Notes: generated by a model from the letters alone, not told the origin. 64,000 nt of DNA from Pseudomonas peli (GCF_900099645.1 NZ_FMTL01000005.1:83991-147990); one strand, 5' to 3'. Positions 48,108 to 58,700 are shown, counted from the first letter of the stretch. Translations and numbers: made by a program.

Positions 48108-50098
48108 CCGAGCCAAGCATGCCCTCCGCCCCAGAGACCTCATCCCAGCAAGCCCGCCTTGAGTGGGATGAGCAGGGCCAGCCGCTGTCCAGCCAATTCG
48201 CCGACGTGTACTTCTCCAACGAGAACGCGCTGGCCGAAACCCGCTACGTGTTTCTCGCCAACAACCAGCTGCCGGAACGCTTCGCCGCGCTGACGGCCAA
48301 TCAGCAGTTGGTCATTGGCGAAACCGGCTTCGGCACCGGACTGAACTTCCTTTGTGCCTGGCAGCTGTTCGAGCAGCACGCCACGGCAACTGCGCGCCTG
48401 CATTTTGTCAGCGTGGAAAAGTACCCGCTGAACTGTGCTGACCTGCAGCGCGCACTGGCGCTGTGGCCAGAACTGGCGCCTTATGCCGAACAGCTGCTGG
48501 CGCAGTACGTGGCGCTGCACCCAGGTTTTCAGCGCCTGGTATTTGCCGACGGGCGCATTGTTCTGACCTTGCTGATTGGCGATGCACGTGAGCTGTTTGG
48601 GCAACTGGATGCTCAGGTCGACGCCTGGTTTCTCGACGGCTTTGCGCCGGCGAAAAACCCGGATATGTGGACGCCGGAGTTGTTCGCCGAACTGGCCCGG
48701 CTGTCCCATGCCAGCACCACCCTCGGCACCTTTACCAGTACCGGTTATGTACGCCGCCGCCTGAACGAGGCGGGCTTCAAGATGAAGCGCGTACCGGGGC
48801 TGGGAAAAAAATGGGAAGTGCTAAAAGGCGGCTTTATCGGTACAGCTGAAACAGCCGAAAAGCCCTGGTTTGCCCGCCCACAGCAGCCGGTTGGCGAGCG
48901 CAGCGCACTGGTGATCGGCGCAGGCCTTGCCGGCTGCGCTACTGCCGCCAGCCTGGCCCAACGCGGCTGGCAGGTCACCCTACTGGAGCGGCACGGCGCC
49001 ATTGCCCAGGAAGCCTCAGGCAACCCGCAAGGGGTGCTCTACCTCAAGCTCTCGGCCCATCACACCACGCTGTCACGCCTGATCGTCAGCGGCTATGGCC
49101 ATACCCGCCGGCTACTGGAACAGCTGCATAAAGGCACGGACTGGGACAACTGCGGCGTGCTGCAACTGGCCTTCGATGTCAAGGAAGCGCTACGCCAGGC
49201 GCAGCTTGCTGCTGCCTTCCCCGCCGACCTACTGACAAACCTGGACAGAAGCGCCGCCGAAGCCAAAGCCGGCATAACCCTGCCCGCTGGCGGCCTTTTC
49301 TACCCCGAAGCGGGCTGGGTGCATCCACCGGCGCTGTGCGCACTGCTCAGCCAGCAGCCGAACATCCAACTGCGACTGCATCAGGAGGCCTTGGAGCTGC
49401 GCCGTGACGGTGATAGCTGGCAAGCCTGGAATGACAAGCAGCTGCTGGCCAGCGCCAGCGTGGTGGTGTTGGCCAGTGCCACCGAGATCAAGGGGTTTAC
49501 CCAAAGCGCAGGCTTACCGCTTAAACGCATTCGCGGGCAGATCACTCGCTTACCAGCCACCGCAGCCAGTCGCGCATTGAACACCGTGGTATGCGCCGAG
49601 GGCTACGTCGCGCCGGCGCGCCAGGATGAACACACCCTGGGGGCGAGCTTTGATTTCAACAGTGATAATCTGACGCTGAACAGCGCCGATCACGCAAGCA
49701 ACCTGCAGTTATTGGACGAGATATCGCCCGAGCTTTGCGGCGCACTAAATGCTGCGGCACTCGATCCCGAACACCTGCAAGGCCGCGCCGCCTTTCGCTG
49801 CACCAGCCCGGATTATCTGCCAATTGTCGGCCCTTTGGCCGATACCACCGCCTTTGCCGAGGCCTATGCGGTGCTGAGCAAGGATGCCCGCCAGGTACCG
49901 GATACGCCCTGCCCCTGGCTCGAAGGCCTGTATATCAACAGCGGGCACGGCTCACGCGGCCTGATTACCGCACCGCTGTCCGGTGAGCTGATCGCCGCCT
50001 GGCTGAATAACGAGCCGCTGCCCGTGCCTGCCGATGTGGCACAGGCCTGCCACCCCAACCGCTTCGCCTTGCGGGCGCTGATCCGCAACAAGGCTTAA
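48104..50098 (+). CDS. mnmC: tRNA 5-methylaminomethyl-2-thiouridine biosynthesis bifunctional protein
   Basis: Completes mnm5s2U at wobble position 34 of tRNA. 664 residues. The N-terminal methyltransferase (MnmC2) has GETGFGTGLNFLCAW for S-adenosylmethionine and DAWFLDGFAPAKNPDMW; the C-terminal FAD oxidoreductase (MnmC1) starts at about 265 with ALVIGAGLAGCATAASLAQR and ends with YINSGHGSRGLITAPLSGEL. Begins at a GTG overlapping the greB stop (GTGA); an in-frame ATG at 48119 is an alternative start. Confidence 0.93.
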   Translation: MTEPSMPSAPETSSQQARLEWDEQGQPLSSQFADVYFSNENALAETRYVFLANNQLPERFAALTANQQLVIGETGFGTGLNFLCAWQLFEQHATATARLHFVSVEKYPLNCADLQRALALWPELAPYAEQLLAQYVALHPGFQRLVFADGRIVLTLLIGDARELFGQLDAQVDAWFLDGFAPAKNPDMWTPELFAELARLSHASTTLGTFTSTGYVRRRLNEAGFKMKRVPGLGKKWEVLKGGFIGTAETAEKPWFARPQQPVGERSALVIGAGLAGCATAASLAQRGWQVTLLERHGAIAQEASGNPQGVLYLKLSAHHTTLSRLIVSGYGHTRRLLEQLHKGTDWDNCGVLQLAFDVKEALRQAQLAAAFPADLLTNLDRSAAEAKAGITLPAGGLFYPEAGWVHPPALCALLSQQPNIQLRLHQEALELRRDGDSWQAWNDKQLLASASVVVLASATEIKGFTQSAGLPLKRIRGQITRLPATAASRALNTVVCAEGYVAPARQDEHTLGASFDFNSDNLTLNSADHASNLQLLDEISPELCGALNAAALDPEHLQGRAAFRCTSPDYLPIVGPLADTTAFAEAYAVLSKDARQVPDTPCPWLEGLYINSGHGSRGLITAPLSGELIAAWLNNEPLPVPADVAQACHPNRFALRALIRNKA

Positions 50099-50131
50099 CC
50101 CGACGCGCCTGTCAGCAGGCGCGCTCACGGG

Positions 50132-52405
50132 TCAACCGCGCAGACTGAAACGCCAGGCGCGATGGATTTTCGGGTTACGGGCGAAATCTGGATCCAGAGT
50201 CGATGCACTGATTTCTTCCACTTGATACCGCGCGGCCAAGCTCTCATCGAGCTCAAACTTGCGGAAGTTATTGGAGAAATACAGCACCCCGTCTTTGGTC
50301 AGGCGGGCCATGGCCAGGTCGAGCAGCTGCACATGGTCGCGCTGCACGTCGAAGATGCCTTCCATGCGCTTGGAGTTGGAGAAGGTCGGCGGGTCAATAA
50401 AGATCAGCTCGTATTCTCCACGGTCTTCGGCCAACCAGGCCATCACGTCGCCCTGCTCCAGACGGTTCTTGTCGGAGAAGCCATTGAGCGACAGATTGCG
50501 CCGCGCCCAGTCCAAGTATGTCTTCGACAGGTCAACGCTGGTGGTGGTGCGCGCGCCACCCTTTGCTGCATGCACGGTGGCGGTAGCGGTGTAGCAGAAC
50601 AGGTTGAGGAAGCGCTTACCGGCGACCTCTTTCTGAATGCGCAAACGCAACGGGCGGTGATCGAGGAACAGGCCGGTGTCCAAGTAATCGGTCAGGTTGA
50701 CCAGCAGCTTCACGCCGCCTTCGCTGACTTCCAGAAACTGCCCCTGGGTGGCTTGGCGCTGGTATTGCTTGGTGCCACTCTGGCGTTCGCGGCGCTTGAT
50801 CACCACCTTGCTTTTGTCGACACCCAGCGCCTGCGGAATCGCGGCAATAGCGTCAAACATACGCGCCTTGGCTTTCTCCGGATCAATGGACTTGGGCGCG
50901 GCATATTCCTGCACGTGCACCCAATCACCGTACAAATCCACCGCCATGGAATATTCCGGCATGTCGGCGTCGTACAGGCGGTAGCATTCAACGCCTTCCT
51001 TACGCGCCCATTTGCCCAGCTGCTTGAGATTCTTCTGCAGGCGGTTGGCAAACATCTGGCCGCCTTCGCTCAGGCGCGCCTGTTCGACCACCGATGCAGG
51101 TGCCGGAGTTGGTTTGATCGGGTTGCCGTTCTTGTTGTACTGGCGCTCCAGCGGCTCCAGCGGGGATTTGTCAGCTTCGGCCTGCTCGCGCTCACGTTCG
51201 CGCTGCTCAGGGGTGCGGCGCTCGCCAGTGACGAACTGCTCGGGCTGCACCTTGATCAACAGCAACTTGCACGGTAATGCACCGTTCCAGAAGGCGTATT
51301 GCTTGTGGCTGCGGATGCCCATGCGCTTGCCCAGGTCTGGCGCACCGGTAAATACCGCCGCCTCCCAGCCCATGCACGCCTGACGCAGGCGCTCGCCGAG
51401 GTTCTGGTAGAGGTACAGCAAGCTGGCTTCATCACCCAGACGCTCGCCGTAGGGTGGGTTACAGATCACCAAACCTTTCTGGTTCTGATCCGGGCGCGGC
51501 TCGAAGGTCGCCACTTCGCCCTGATAGACCTTGATCCAATCGCTCATGCCTGCGCGTTCAATATTATTGCGAGCCGGCTGAATCAGCCGTGGGTCGGCTT
51601 CGTAACCGCGAATCCACAGGGGTGGTTTAGCCATGCCCGCTGCTGCGCGCTCTTCGGCCTCGGCATGCACGTTCTTCCACAAAGCCGGCACATGGCCCAA
51701 CCACTTGCTGAAGCCCCATTGCTCACGGGTCATATTCGGCGCGATATCGGCGGCGATCATCGCGGCCTCGACCAAGAAGGTGCCAACACCGCACATCGGG
51801 TCAGCCAGTGCGCCGCCTTCTGCCGCGATACGCGGCCAACCGGCGCGGATCAATACGGCGGCTGCGAGGTTTTCCTTCAGCGGTGCAGCGCCCTGCTGCA
51901 GGCGGTAACCGCGCTGGTGCAGGCTATGGCCAGAGAGATCGATAGACAGAATCGCCTCACCGCGATCCAGACGCAGGTGCACCCGTAGGTCGGGGTTGAT
52001 CTTATCCACCGAAGGCCGCGTACCGTCTTTCAGGCGCAGCTTGTCGACGATGGCATCCTTAACCTTCAACGCACCGAAATGGGTGTTGTCGATGCCTGAG
52101 CCGTTACCGCTGAATTCCACAGCCAAGCTGCCGGTGGATTCCAGGTGCTCAAACCAATCAACCTCCAGCACGCCTTCGTAAAGGCTCTGGGCGTCCTGCA
52201 CGCTGTATCGCTTGAGCACCAGCAGCACACGGTTGGCCAAACGCGACCAGAGGCACAGACGGTAGGCGGTTTCCATGTCAGCCATGCCACGGATGGCCGA
52301 GGTGTGCTCACGTGCCTCTTCAAGGCCGAGGCTGCTGGCTTCTTCAAGCAGCAAGCCTTCGAGGCCTTTGGGGCAGGTGAGGAAGAGTTCGTAACGATCC
52401 GACAT
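50132..52405 (-). CDS. rlmL: Bifunctional 23S rRNA methyltransferase RlmKL
   Basis: Methylates G2445 (RlmL part) and G2069 (RlmK part) of 23S rRNA. 757 residues: N-terminal THUMP domain (to about 160), RlmL methyltransferase with DPMCGVGTFLVEAAMIAAD and catalytic NPPYGERLGD, a charged linker with EREREQAEADKSPLEPLE, then the RlmK half with FLNLFCYTATATVHAA and FIDPPTFSNSKRM. It is somewhat longer than the roughly 725 residues I recall for PAO1, mainly in the linker. Convergent with mnmC, 33 bp apart, without an obvious terminator. Confidence 0.93.
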   Translation of the reverse strand: MSDRYELFLTCPKGLEGLLLEEASSLGLEEAREHTSAIRGMADMETAYRLCLWSRLANRVLLVLKRYSVQDAQSLYEGVLEVDWFEHLESTGSLAVEFSGNGSGIDNTHFGALKVKDAIVDKLRLKDGTRPSVDKINPDLRVHLRLDRGEAILSIDLSGHSLHQRGYRLQQGAAPLKENLAAAVLIRAGWPRIAAEGGALADPMCGVGTFLVEAAMIAADIAPNMTREQWGFSKWLGHVPALWKNVHAEAEERAAAGMAKPPLWIRGYEADPRLIQPARNNIERAGMSDWIKVYQGEVATFEPRPDQNQKGLVICNPPYGERLGDEASLLYLYQNLGERLRQACMGWEAAVFTGAPDLGKRMGIRSHKQYAFWNGALPCKLLLIKVQPEQFVTGERRTPEQREREREQAEADKSPLEPLERQYNKNGNPIKPTPAPASVVEQARLSEGGQMFANRLQKNLKQLGKWARKEGVECYRLYDADMPEYSMAVDLYGDWVHVQEYAAPKSIDPEKAKARMFDAIAAIPQALGVDKSKVVIKRRERQSGTKQYQRQATQGQFLEVSEGGVKLLVNLTDYLDTGLFLDHRPLRLRIQKEVAGKRFLNLFCYTATATVHAAKGGARTTTSVDLSKTYLDWARRNLSLNGFSDKNRLEQGDVMAWLAEDRGEYELIFIDPPTFSNSKRMEGIFDVQRDHVQLLDLAMARLTKDGVLYFSNNFRKFELDESLAARYQVEEISASTLDPDFARNPKIHRAWRFSLRG

Positions 52406-52689
52406 GGGAGTTTCCAGTGCCTAAGGCAATCAACGGCGCACCGACAAATCGGCACGGCCAAAATAAGTGACGAAGCGTCTAAGCGCGACCCTTCGTCGGA
52501 ATAAACAACAGTCTCAATCGCAATTCATTCGCGATAGCACAACACCAGTACACCTTACGCATACGCCCACAGCATAGGCGTTACAGCGAAAAAACAGGGT
52601 ATCCAACGCAATGCCTTATGGCACGACCCTCAAAAACGTTACGGCCTTATGACGAAACGGTCATTCACAGGCACCCGCGCATTGGTTAG

Positions 52690-52830
52690 AAATCTACCCA
52701 GGCCAGCACTGCAACGGTGCTGGCAAGGAGGCTCGCGACGCCGGCAGCGGACTCCGTAGGCAGAACGTTTCTGCCTGACCTTGCTTCAAGGTCTAAGGGA
52801 CATAACAGTCAACATTGAGGGCTACACCCT
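52690..52830 (+). promoter_or_regulatory. Structured rmf leader RNA
   Basis: Three clear hairpins precede rmf: CCAGCAC/GTGCTGG (52703-52723), AGGCAGAA/TTCTGCCT (52758-52776) and GACCTT/AAGGTC (52777-52793). The ribosome site GAGGG is itself followed by CTACACCCT, so AGGG can pair with CCCT just before the ATG. A conserved rmf RNA motif upstream of Pseudomonas rmf genes is established in the riboswitch-search literature; this layout fits. The preceding 52406-52689 shows no gene. Confidence 0.65.
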
Positions 52831-53046
52831 ATGAGAAGACTTAAGCGTGATCCGTTAGAAAGAGCTTTTTTGCGCGGCTATCAATACGGCATCAGTGGTA
52901 AATCCCGCGAACTCTGTCCATTCACCCTCCCCTCTGTCCGCCAAGCCTGGTTAAACGGCTGGCGCGAAGGCCGCGGTGACAATTGGGACGGCATGACCGG
53001 CACAGCCGGCATCCATCGACTCAACGAACTTCACGCTGTCGGCTGA
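52831..53046 (+). CDS. rmf: Ribosome modulation factor
   Basis: 71-residue basic protein that dimerises 70S ribosomes into inactive 100S particles in stationary phase. MRRLKRDPLERAFLRGYQYGISGKSRELCPF, then RQAWLNGWREGRGDNWDGM, is the complete family signature. Expression is probably controlled by the long leader in addition to transcription. Ends before a strong terminator. Confidence 0.95.
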   Translation: MRRLKRDPLERAFLRGYQYGISGKSRELCPFTLPSVRQAWLNGWREGRGDNWDGMTGTAGIHRLNELHAVG

Positions 53047-53104
53047 TTCAGGAACCTACCGACTCACCATGCGCGCTCCATCCGAGCGGCGGGCGCGAGC
53101 CCAG

Positions 53105-53128
53105 GGGCTCCTTTAGGGAGCCCTTTTT
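53105..53128 (+). terminator. Terminator of rmf
   Basis: GGGCTCC-TTTA-GGGAGCCC with T5. The T-run is also the start of repeat copy D. Confidence 0.88.
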
Positions 53129-53204
53129 ATTGCCTGCCCTCCATGAGCGGCAAACCTTCTGGCCATCGCTACGCGACGTTTAAAATGCCTCCCGGCCATT
53201 TTTA
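53124..53204 (-). repeat. Dispersed intergenic repeat, CGGGA-loop family, copy D
   Basis: Read on the minus strand: AAAAATGGC-CGGGA-GGCATTTT, then ACGTCGCGTAGCGATGGCC, then GGTTTGCCGCTCATGGAGGGC and AGGCAATAAAAA. More diverged than A and C but with the same order and length; between convergent rmf and pyrD. Confidence 0.62.
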
Positions 53205-53208
53205 TTGT

Positions 53209-54237
53209 TTACGACTTGCTCGGTAGCGCAGCAATCGCATCGACCGCTTCGCGAATCAATGCTGGGCCCTTGTAGATAAAGCCGGAGTAAATCTGCACCA
53301 GGCTAGCACCGGCGGCGATCTTCTCAGCCGCATGCTTGCCTTCGGTAATCCCGCCCACGGCGATGATCGGTAAACGGCCTTTCAACTCACTGGCCAACAC
53401 CTTAACAATGTGCGTGCTCTTCTCACGCACCGGTGCGCCGGACAGGCCGCCCGCCTCATCGGCACATTCCAGACCATGCACCCCTTCGCGACCCAGTGTG
53501 GTGTTGGTGGCAATCACCGCATCCATGCCGGCGCCAACCAACGCATTGGCTACTTCGATGGTTTCTTCATCACTCATGTCCGGGGCGATCTTGATCGCCA
53601 GCGGCACACGCTTACCGTACTGTGCAGCCAGATCTTCCTGACGCTTGCGCAGAGCTTCGAGCAATTGCTTGAGCGAGTCGCCAAACTGCAGGCTGCGAAG
53701 GCCTGGGGTGTTTGGCGAACTGACGTTAACGGTGACGTAGCTGGCGTGCTGATAGACCTTGTCCAGGCACAGCAGGTAGTCATCCACTGCGTTCTCGACC
53801 GGCGTATCGAAATTCTTGCCGATATTGATGCCCAGCACGCCCTTGTATTTGGCTGCCTGCACACGGGCCAGCAGGTGATCGACGCCGTGGTTGTTGAAGC
53901 CCATGCGATTGATGATCGCCTCGGCCTCAGGCAAGCGGAACAGACGTGGCTTGGGGTTACCGGGCTGTGGCCGCGGCGTTACTGTACCGATTTCAACAAA
54001 GCCGAAGCCCAACTGAGCAAAACCATCAATGGCGTCGCCATTCTTGTCCAAGCCGGCAGCCAAACCGACCGGGTTGGGGAATTCCAGCCCCATTACCTTG
54101 ACCGGTAGCGCGGCCGGGCTCTTGGTCAGTAAACCGTTAAGCCCCAGACGACCGCCGGCACCGATCAAGTCGATGGACAGTTCATGGGAGGCTTCGGGGG
54201 AAAGTTTGAACAGCAGCTCGCGGGCCAGGGTATACAT
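53209..54237 (-). CDS. pyrD: Dihydroorotate dehydrogenase (quinone), class 2
   Basis: Oxidises dihydroorotate to orotate with FMN and quinone in pyrimidine synthesis. 342 residues. The N-terminal helix pair MYTLARELLFKLSPEASHELS docks on the inner membrane. FMN barrel motifs: GLAAGLDKNGDAIDGFAQLG, the catalytic-base serine segment VTVNVSSPNTPGLRSLQ, and IIAVGGITEGKHAAEKIAAGA with QIYSGFIYKGP. All typical of class 2. Confidence 0.95.
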   Translation of the reverse strand: MYTLARELLFKLSPEASHELSIDLIGAGGRLGLNGLLTKSPAALPVKVMGLEFPNPVGLAAGLDKNGDAIDGFAQLGFGFVEIGTVTPRPQPGNPKPRLFRLPEAEAIINRMGFNNHGVDHLLARVQAAKYKGVLGINIGKNFDTPVENAVDDYLLCLDKVYQHASYVTVNVSSPNTPGLRSLQFGDSLKQLLEALRKRQEDLAAQYGKRVPLAIKIAPDMSDEETIEVANALVGAGMDAVIATNTTLGREGVHGLECADEAGGLSGAPVREKSTHIVKVLASELKGRLPIIAVGGITEGKHAAEKIAAGASLVQIYSGFIYKGPALIREAVDAIAALPSKS

Positions 54238-54317
54238 GGGCAGGCTTAGCTCGATAAAGTTACAAAGGTCGCGATTATAGCCGGCTGCGCCCCTGATAGG
54301 CGAGGCACACGGTGCTG

Positions 54318-54539
54318 TCAGCCCAAGCGGCGTAGGCTGAGTAACTCACCGGCCGCGCTGAACTCGAGCTCGAAGGAACCATAGACACCGTCATGGGTCA
54401 GAAATGGCCGAAAATGGTGAGCCGGCACACTGACACTCCGTCCATCGCGACTTTGCACTAATATCCGGTTGGCACGCCCTTGATAGACCACACGTAAGCG
54501 CTCGGCCGATAACGCAATATCAAACACCAGACTGGGCAT
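54318..54539 (-). CDS. DUF2835-family protein
   Basis: 73-residue cytoplasmic protein: MPSLVFDIALSAERLRVVYQG, then RSVSVPAHHFRPFLTHDGVYGSFEL. This is the compact all-beta DUF2835 pattern with the conserved Arg-Phe-Pro box (HHFRPF). Function unknown. Alone on the minus strand between pyrD and a divergent DUF6685 gene. Confidence 0.8.
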   Translation of the reverse strand: MPSLVFDIALSAERLRVVYQGRANRILVQSRDGRSVSVPAHHFRPFLTHDGVYGSFELEFSAAGELLSLRRLG

Positions 54540-54597
54540 GGAGGCACCTTTGCAACTGACTGCAGCAATCTTGCCATACGCCGCGTGCCGGCCCGGT

Positions 54598-54679
54598 AAA
54601 AAATGGCTGGGAGCTATTTTTTACCTCGCGCAGCGACGGTCCGAAGCGTGGCCTCCCGGAATGGCAGGCCATAAAAAAC
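54598..54679 (+). repeat. Dispersed intergenic repeat, CGGGA-loop family, copy E
   Basis: AAAAAATGGC-TGGGA-GCTATTTTTT, then CGCGCAGCGACGGTCCG, then GTGGCCTCCCGGAATGGC and AGGCCATAAAAAA. Loop differs by one base. Between divergent DUF2835 and DUF6685 genes, hence in their promoter region. Confidence 0.7.
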
Positions 54680-54764
54680 CTGTCGGCATGGCCGATAATG
54701 CCTGTGCAGGGCTGCGCGGGCTCTGCCAAACTGGCAATGGTGATTTCGGAGTTCGTACCTGGCT

Positions 54765-55649
54765 ATGAGTCTGTCTGAGCAGCCTTCCACCCTCAGCTCA
54801 CGCCTCGGTGCCTTAGCGCAACGACTAGGCCTTATCGGCCGTGGACAACGCCAGATCCTCGAGCGCGCCAGCCACCTGCGCCTGCCCTTCAGCCCTCTAC
54901 CGCAAGTGCGTGAAAGCATCTGCTGGCAAGACGGCCCACAGCTACACCGTCTGATAGACCTGCCCCGCAGCGCACTCTCAGGCCCAGTCCAGGAAGACAA
55001 AGCGCAAGCTCACGCCATGCTGGTGCGGGTGATTGAAGCGCAAGAACAGCAATTGACCTCGTTCGACCTGCGCATGATCGATGGCCTATCGACCTGCAAT
55101 CCTCAGCAAGCCTGCCATACCAGCTTTGAAGTCTTCGCTGCCAGTGAACCGTGCCGCCAAGTGCGCATCATCAGTTACAAAGACTTCGTCAAAACCATTA
55201 GCTTGGCGCTACCGCGCTTTCTCGCAGGCGAACCCATCAACCTGCGCCAAGCCAGTTGGCGGGGGGAGCGAGTGTTCTGGACGGGTGAACACCACAGTGA
55301 ATCCTTCGCCTGCGCCATCGCCTATGCACGCCGGCGTGAGCTGGAGGTTAACCTGCCGGCAGAACTCAGCCATTACCGACTGAGCGATAAAGGGCTCAGT
55401 AACCTGCAACAGCACTACCACGTACTGGGCATGCCCAATACGGCCTGGAGCGACCCAGCTTTTATGGCGTTGCTATTGGACAACGGCCTGCCCTACGCGC
55501 GCCTATCTCTGCTGGGCGGCCCTGGCTCGCCCGAGTTTCTCCTGTTGCCCAAGCACTCAACTGAGGCCACAGCCCTTGGTGAAGGCCTGCGCCTGGCCGG
55601 TGCGCCGGATGTGGTGGGCTATTTAAAGCAATTGCAGGTGCAGCGCTAA
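54765..55649 (+). CDS. DUF6685-type conserved protein
   Basis: 294-residue soluble protein of unknown function that I associate with the DUF6685 family of pseudomonads (from memory of the N-terminus). Segments RESICWQDGPQLHRLIDLPRS, FDLRMIDGLSTCNPQQACHTSF and HHSESFACAIAYARRRELEVN are the most motif-like; the SESFACAIAYA-plus-histidine pattern could be structural or catalytic. The start may be the codon at 54765 (ATG after GGCT). No signal peptide or membrane helix. Confidence 0.65.
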   Translation: MSLSEQPSTLSSRLGALAQRLGLIGRGQRQILERASHLRLPFSPLPQVRESICWQDGPQLHRLIDLPRSALSGPVQEDKAQAHAMLVRVIEAQEQQLTSFDLRMIDGLSTCNPQQACHTSFEVFAASEPCRQVRIISYKDFVKTISLALPRFLAGEPINLRQASWRGERVFWTGEHHSESFACAIAYARRRELEVNLPAELSHYRLSDKGLSNLQQHYHVLGMPNTAWSDPAFMALLLDNGLPYARLSLLGGPGSPEFLLLPKHSTEATALGEGLRLAGAPDVVGYLKQLQVQR

Positions 55650-55682
55650 TTCCGCTGGCTTCTCCATTCTAAAAACATAAAA

Positions 55683-55709
55683 AACCCGCTGCCTTTACGG
55701 CAGCGGGTT
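55683..55709. terminator. Terminator between the DUF6685 gene and the adhesin gene
   Basis: AACCCGCTGCC-TTTAC-GGCAGCGGGTT, perfect 11-bp stem with T/A-rich flanks, shared by two convergent genes. Confidence 0.85.
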
Positions 55710-55726
55710 AATCATCTGCACGCAGA

Positions 55727-58700
55727 TCAGACCGTTACTTTGAGGCTGTCATCTCCCAACATCGCCGATATCACACCGGCAGCATCCATGGCGCCATAAG
55801 CGGCTTGCAGGTTGATCCCCTCCAACACAATGGTTTGACCTGTTCCGCCACCAGCTCCAGCATTAGCATCCACCGTTATCGTGGTGTTGGTGCTGAAGGC
55901 AAAGGTCAGGTACTGGCTCAAACTGCCGGCAGTATCATCCTCACCGACCAGCAACTGAGACAGATCCAGTGAGTCAACGCCTTTAGCAAAGTCGGTCACC
56001 GTAGTGGTGCCTGTATTACCTAGCAGCCATTTAAAGGTATCAGCACCCTGACCGCCGGTCAGCGTATCGCTACCACCACTGCCAATCAGGATGTCGTCAC
56101 CGTCAAGACCTACTAACGAGTTGTTGCCGCTGGTGCCGGTCAGAACATCGCCAAAACGCGAACCGACAAGGTTCTCAATGGAGTTCAACGTATCCGAACC
56201 AGCACCCCCGGTGTTCTGAGCTGTGCCAATACCCAAGTCCACCGTTACGCCGCTAATGGCATCGAAATACCCAGCAGTATCAGTACCCGTGCCACCGTTA
56301 AGGGCATCGTCGCCACTGCCTCCGACCAGCAAGTCGTTGTTGTTGTCTCCGTTGAGCTCATCGTTACCATCGTTGCCAATCAGGATGTCATTGCCATTAC
56401 CGCCATTAAGGGTATGGGCGCCGCTCAAACCATCCACCAAAATGTCAGCACTGCTTGTGCCATCTAGATCGCCGCTGGTATCCAGCGTGATCGTTACCGT
56501 GGAGGTGTTATTATCTCCGCCACCTGAGGACGCCGTATAGTTGAAGTCAGAATTGCTACTGCCGAGGAACCCATTCCCGTTGTTGTCGTTGAAGTTCACC
56601 GCACCATAGTAGCTGGTGCCGGCCGTATGCGAGCCGACACCACCGGTGACCGAGCTGATGCCGCTGATATCCAGGCGGCCATCCGGATCGCTGTCGTCCC
56701 ACAGCAAGGCCCATTCAGGTATCGCCACAGAAACGTTGCCGACGTTAGTGCGAACAGCATCACCACTGGTACTAGTGCTATCACCGGTCGCTGTAATGTT
56801 GATAGTCGCCGTATCGAGCACACTCAGTGCACCGCCGCCAACTTGGCCTTCATCGTTGATCATCAGTAACAGTGTCGCGGCCAGCGCAGGTGCATTGACC
56901 GCGCTGTAGCTGATGCTGCCGGCGGAACCACCACCCGTATCGATACCACCCAGCAGGTTGTTCAGCTGCGTGAGGGTACCTCTGAATGTTACTTGCGAGG
57001 TGCCACTACCGCTGAGGTTGGCAATACCACTATTGCCCGCAGTGACAGTTAAGGAGCCCTGAGAAACTGCCAGAGTGACTGTCCTCAGCCCTGTTCCGCC
57101 ATCAATATCCCCCACCGACATGCCAGTACCACTCAATACCAAACTGCTGCCTTCTGTGGCGTTGTAGCTCGCGTTGGTGATAGTTGCCGCCGGTGCATCA
57201 TTGACGGGTGTCACGTTGATAGTGAGTTGATTCGACGTCGGATCAAGATCCGTACCGCCATTCCCAACCCCACCGTTGTCACGCACCTGGAAGGTGATAT
57301 TGGCGTAGCCATTGCCGTTAGCATTTGCGGCCGGCGTGAACACCAGCAAACCAAGATTGCCAACGGCGATCTCTGCAGGCACCGCGCCACCGTTATAGCT
57401 AAGCGAACCAGCGCCACTAAACGCGGTAATTTTCACCGACATCAAGCTGTCGCCGTCCGAGTCGCTAAAGCCGAAGTCAGCGCCGGAGAATACTTTGCTG
57501 CCGTCTTCGAGCACGCTGAGAGTTGCATCGCTGCCACTGGGTGCCTGATTAACGTCGAGTATGGTCACCGTCAGGTTTGCACTGGAAGGGTCGCCGTCTT
57601 TGTCCAGGATGGTGTAGGTGAATACCTCATTGGAGTTGGCAGTAACCGATACCGGGGCTACATAGCTCCAGGCTCCGGTGGCGAAGCTGAAACTCAGCTT
57701 GCCGCCCATAGCGGTTGTGATGTTGCTTAGTGAGTTGCCCGCAATGTTTGGTCCAGTGCTGGGGTCGATAATGGCGCCGCCGTCCCACACATAGGTAATG
57801 CCGTTGATTGAGATGGACTGAATCCGGCCAGCGCCATCGGCACCGAACGCATCATCACCACCGCCCACCGCATTGTTGTTGCCCAGCAGCACATTGCCAC
57901 TGACATCGCCGCCGGCGATCTGATCCAGCAGGGTGTCGATCAGGTCATCAAAATCAGCAACCAAGATCGGAGCGCCGCTGCCATCCAGATCGACGTCCTG
58001 CAAACGGGCATTGTTGATGCCATCGCCGACGCCAATAGTGGTGACGTTGATGCCATTGCTATCAACAAAGTTATTCCAGGCAGTCGCCGTGGCATCGCTC
58101 AATGAGTTACCACCAGTGCCGGTCTGCTGGTTGGGGTTGCCATCACTGATAAAGAATACTTGATTGCTCCAGCCCGAGATGGGGCTGTAAACCGCCATGG
58201 TTTCCTGAATACCATCCGTGAAGTCCGTGTTACCACTGAACGGACGACTGGCGATGATGCTGTCGACCTGCGCATTAAAGGCCGCCAGCGTGGTTACCGG
58301 GGCATAGGCCAGCGAGTCCGAGGAGAACGCCACGACAGTAACTTTCACATCGCCACTGGTGCCGTTAAAGAGCGCCTGACCAGCCGCCTTAACCGCATTC
58401 ATCATGGTGTTGAATTCGCTGTTGCTAATGCTGCCGCTGGAGTCCAACACAAAGGCGACGTTGAAATCCTCACCGCTGCCTTCGACTACCGAGGCGAAAT
58501 CGTTCTGCGCCAACGGCGTATCGTCGTCGACGTTGATCGCCAAGGTGCCAGTAGCGGTATCGCCATCCTTGTCAGTGACTTGATAGGTCAAGTTAAAGGA
58601 CTGGTTGTTCTCCGCGTTGCCCGTGGCATGCTGGATCGATGCGTTCTGCGTCACGGTGTAGGCACCGGTGGCGCTGTTCATGGTTACAGTCAGCACCAAG

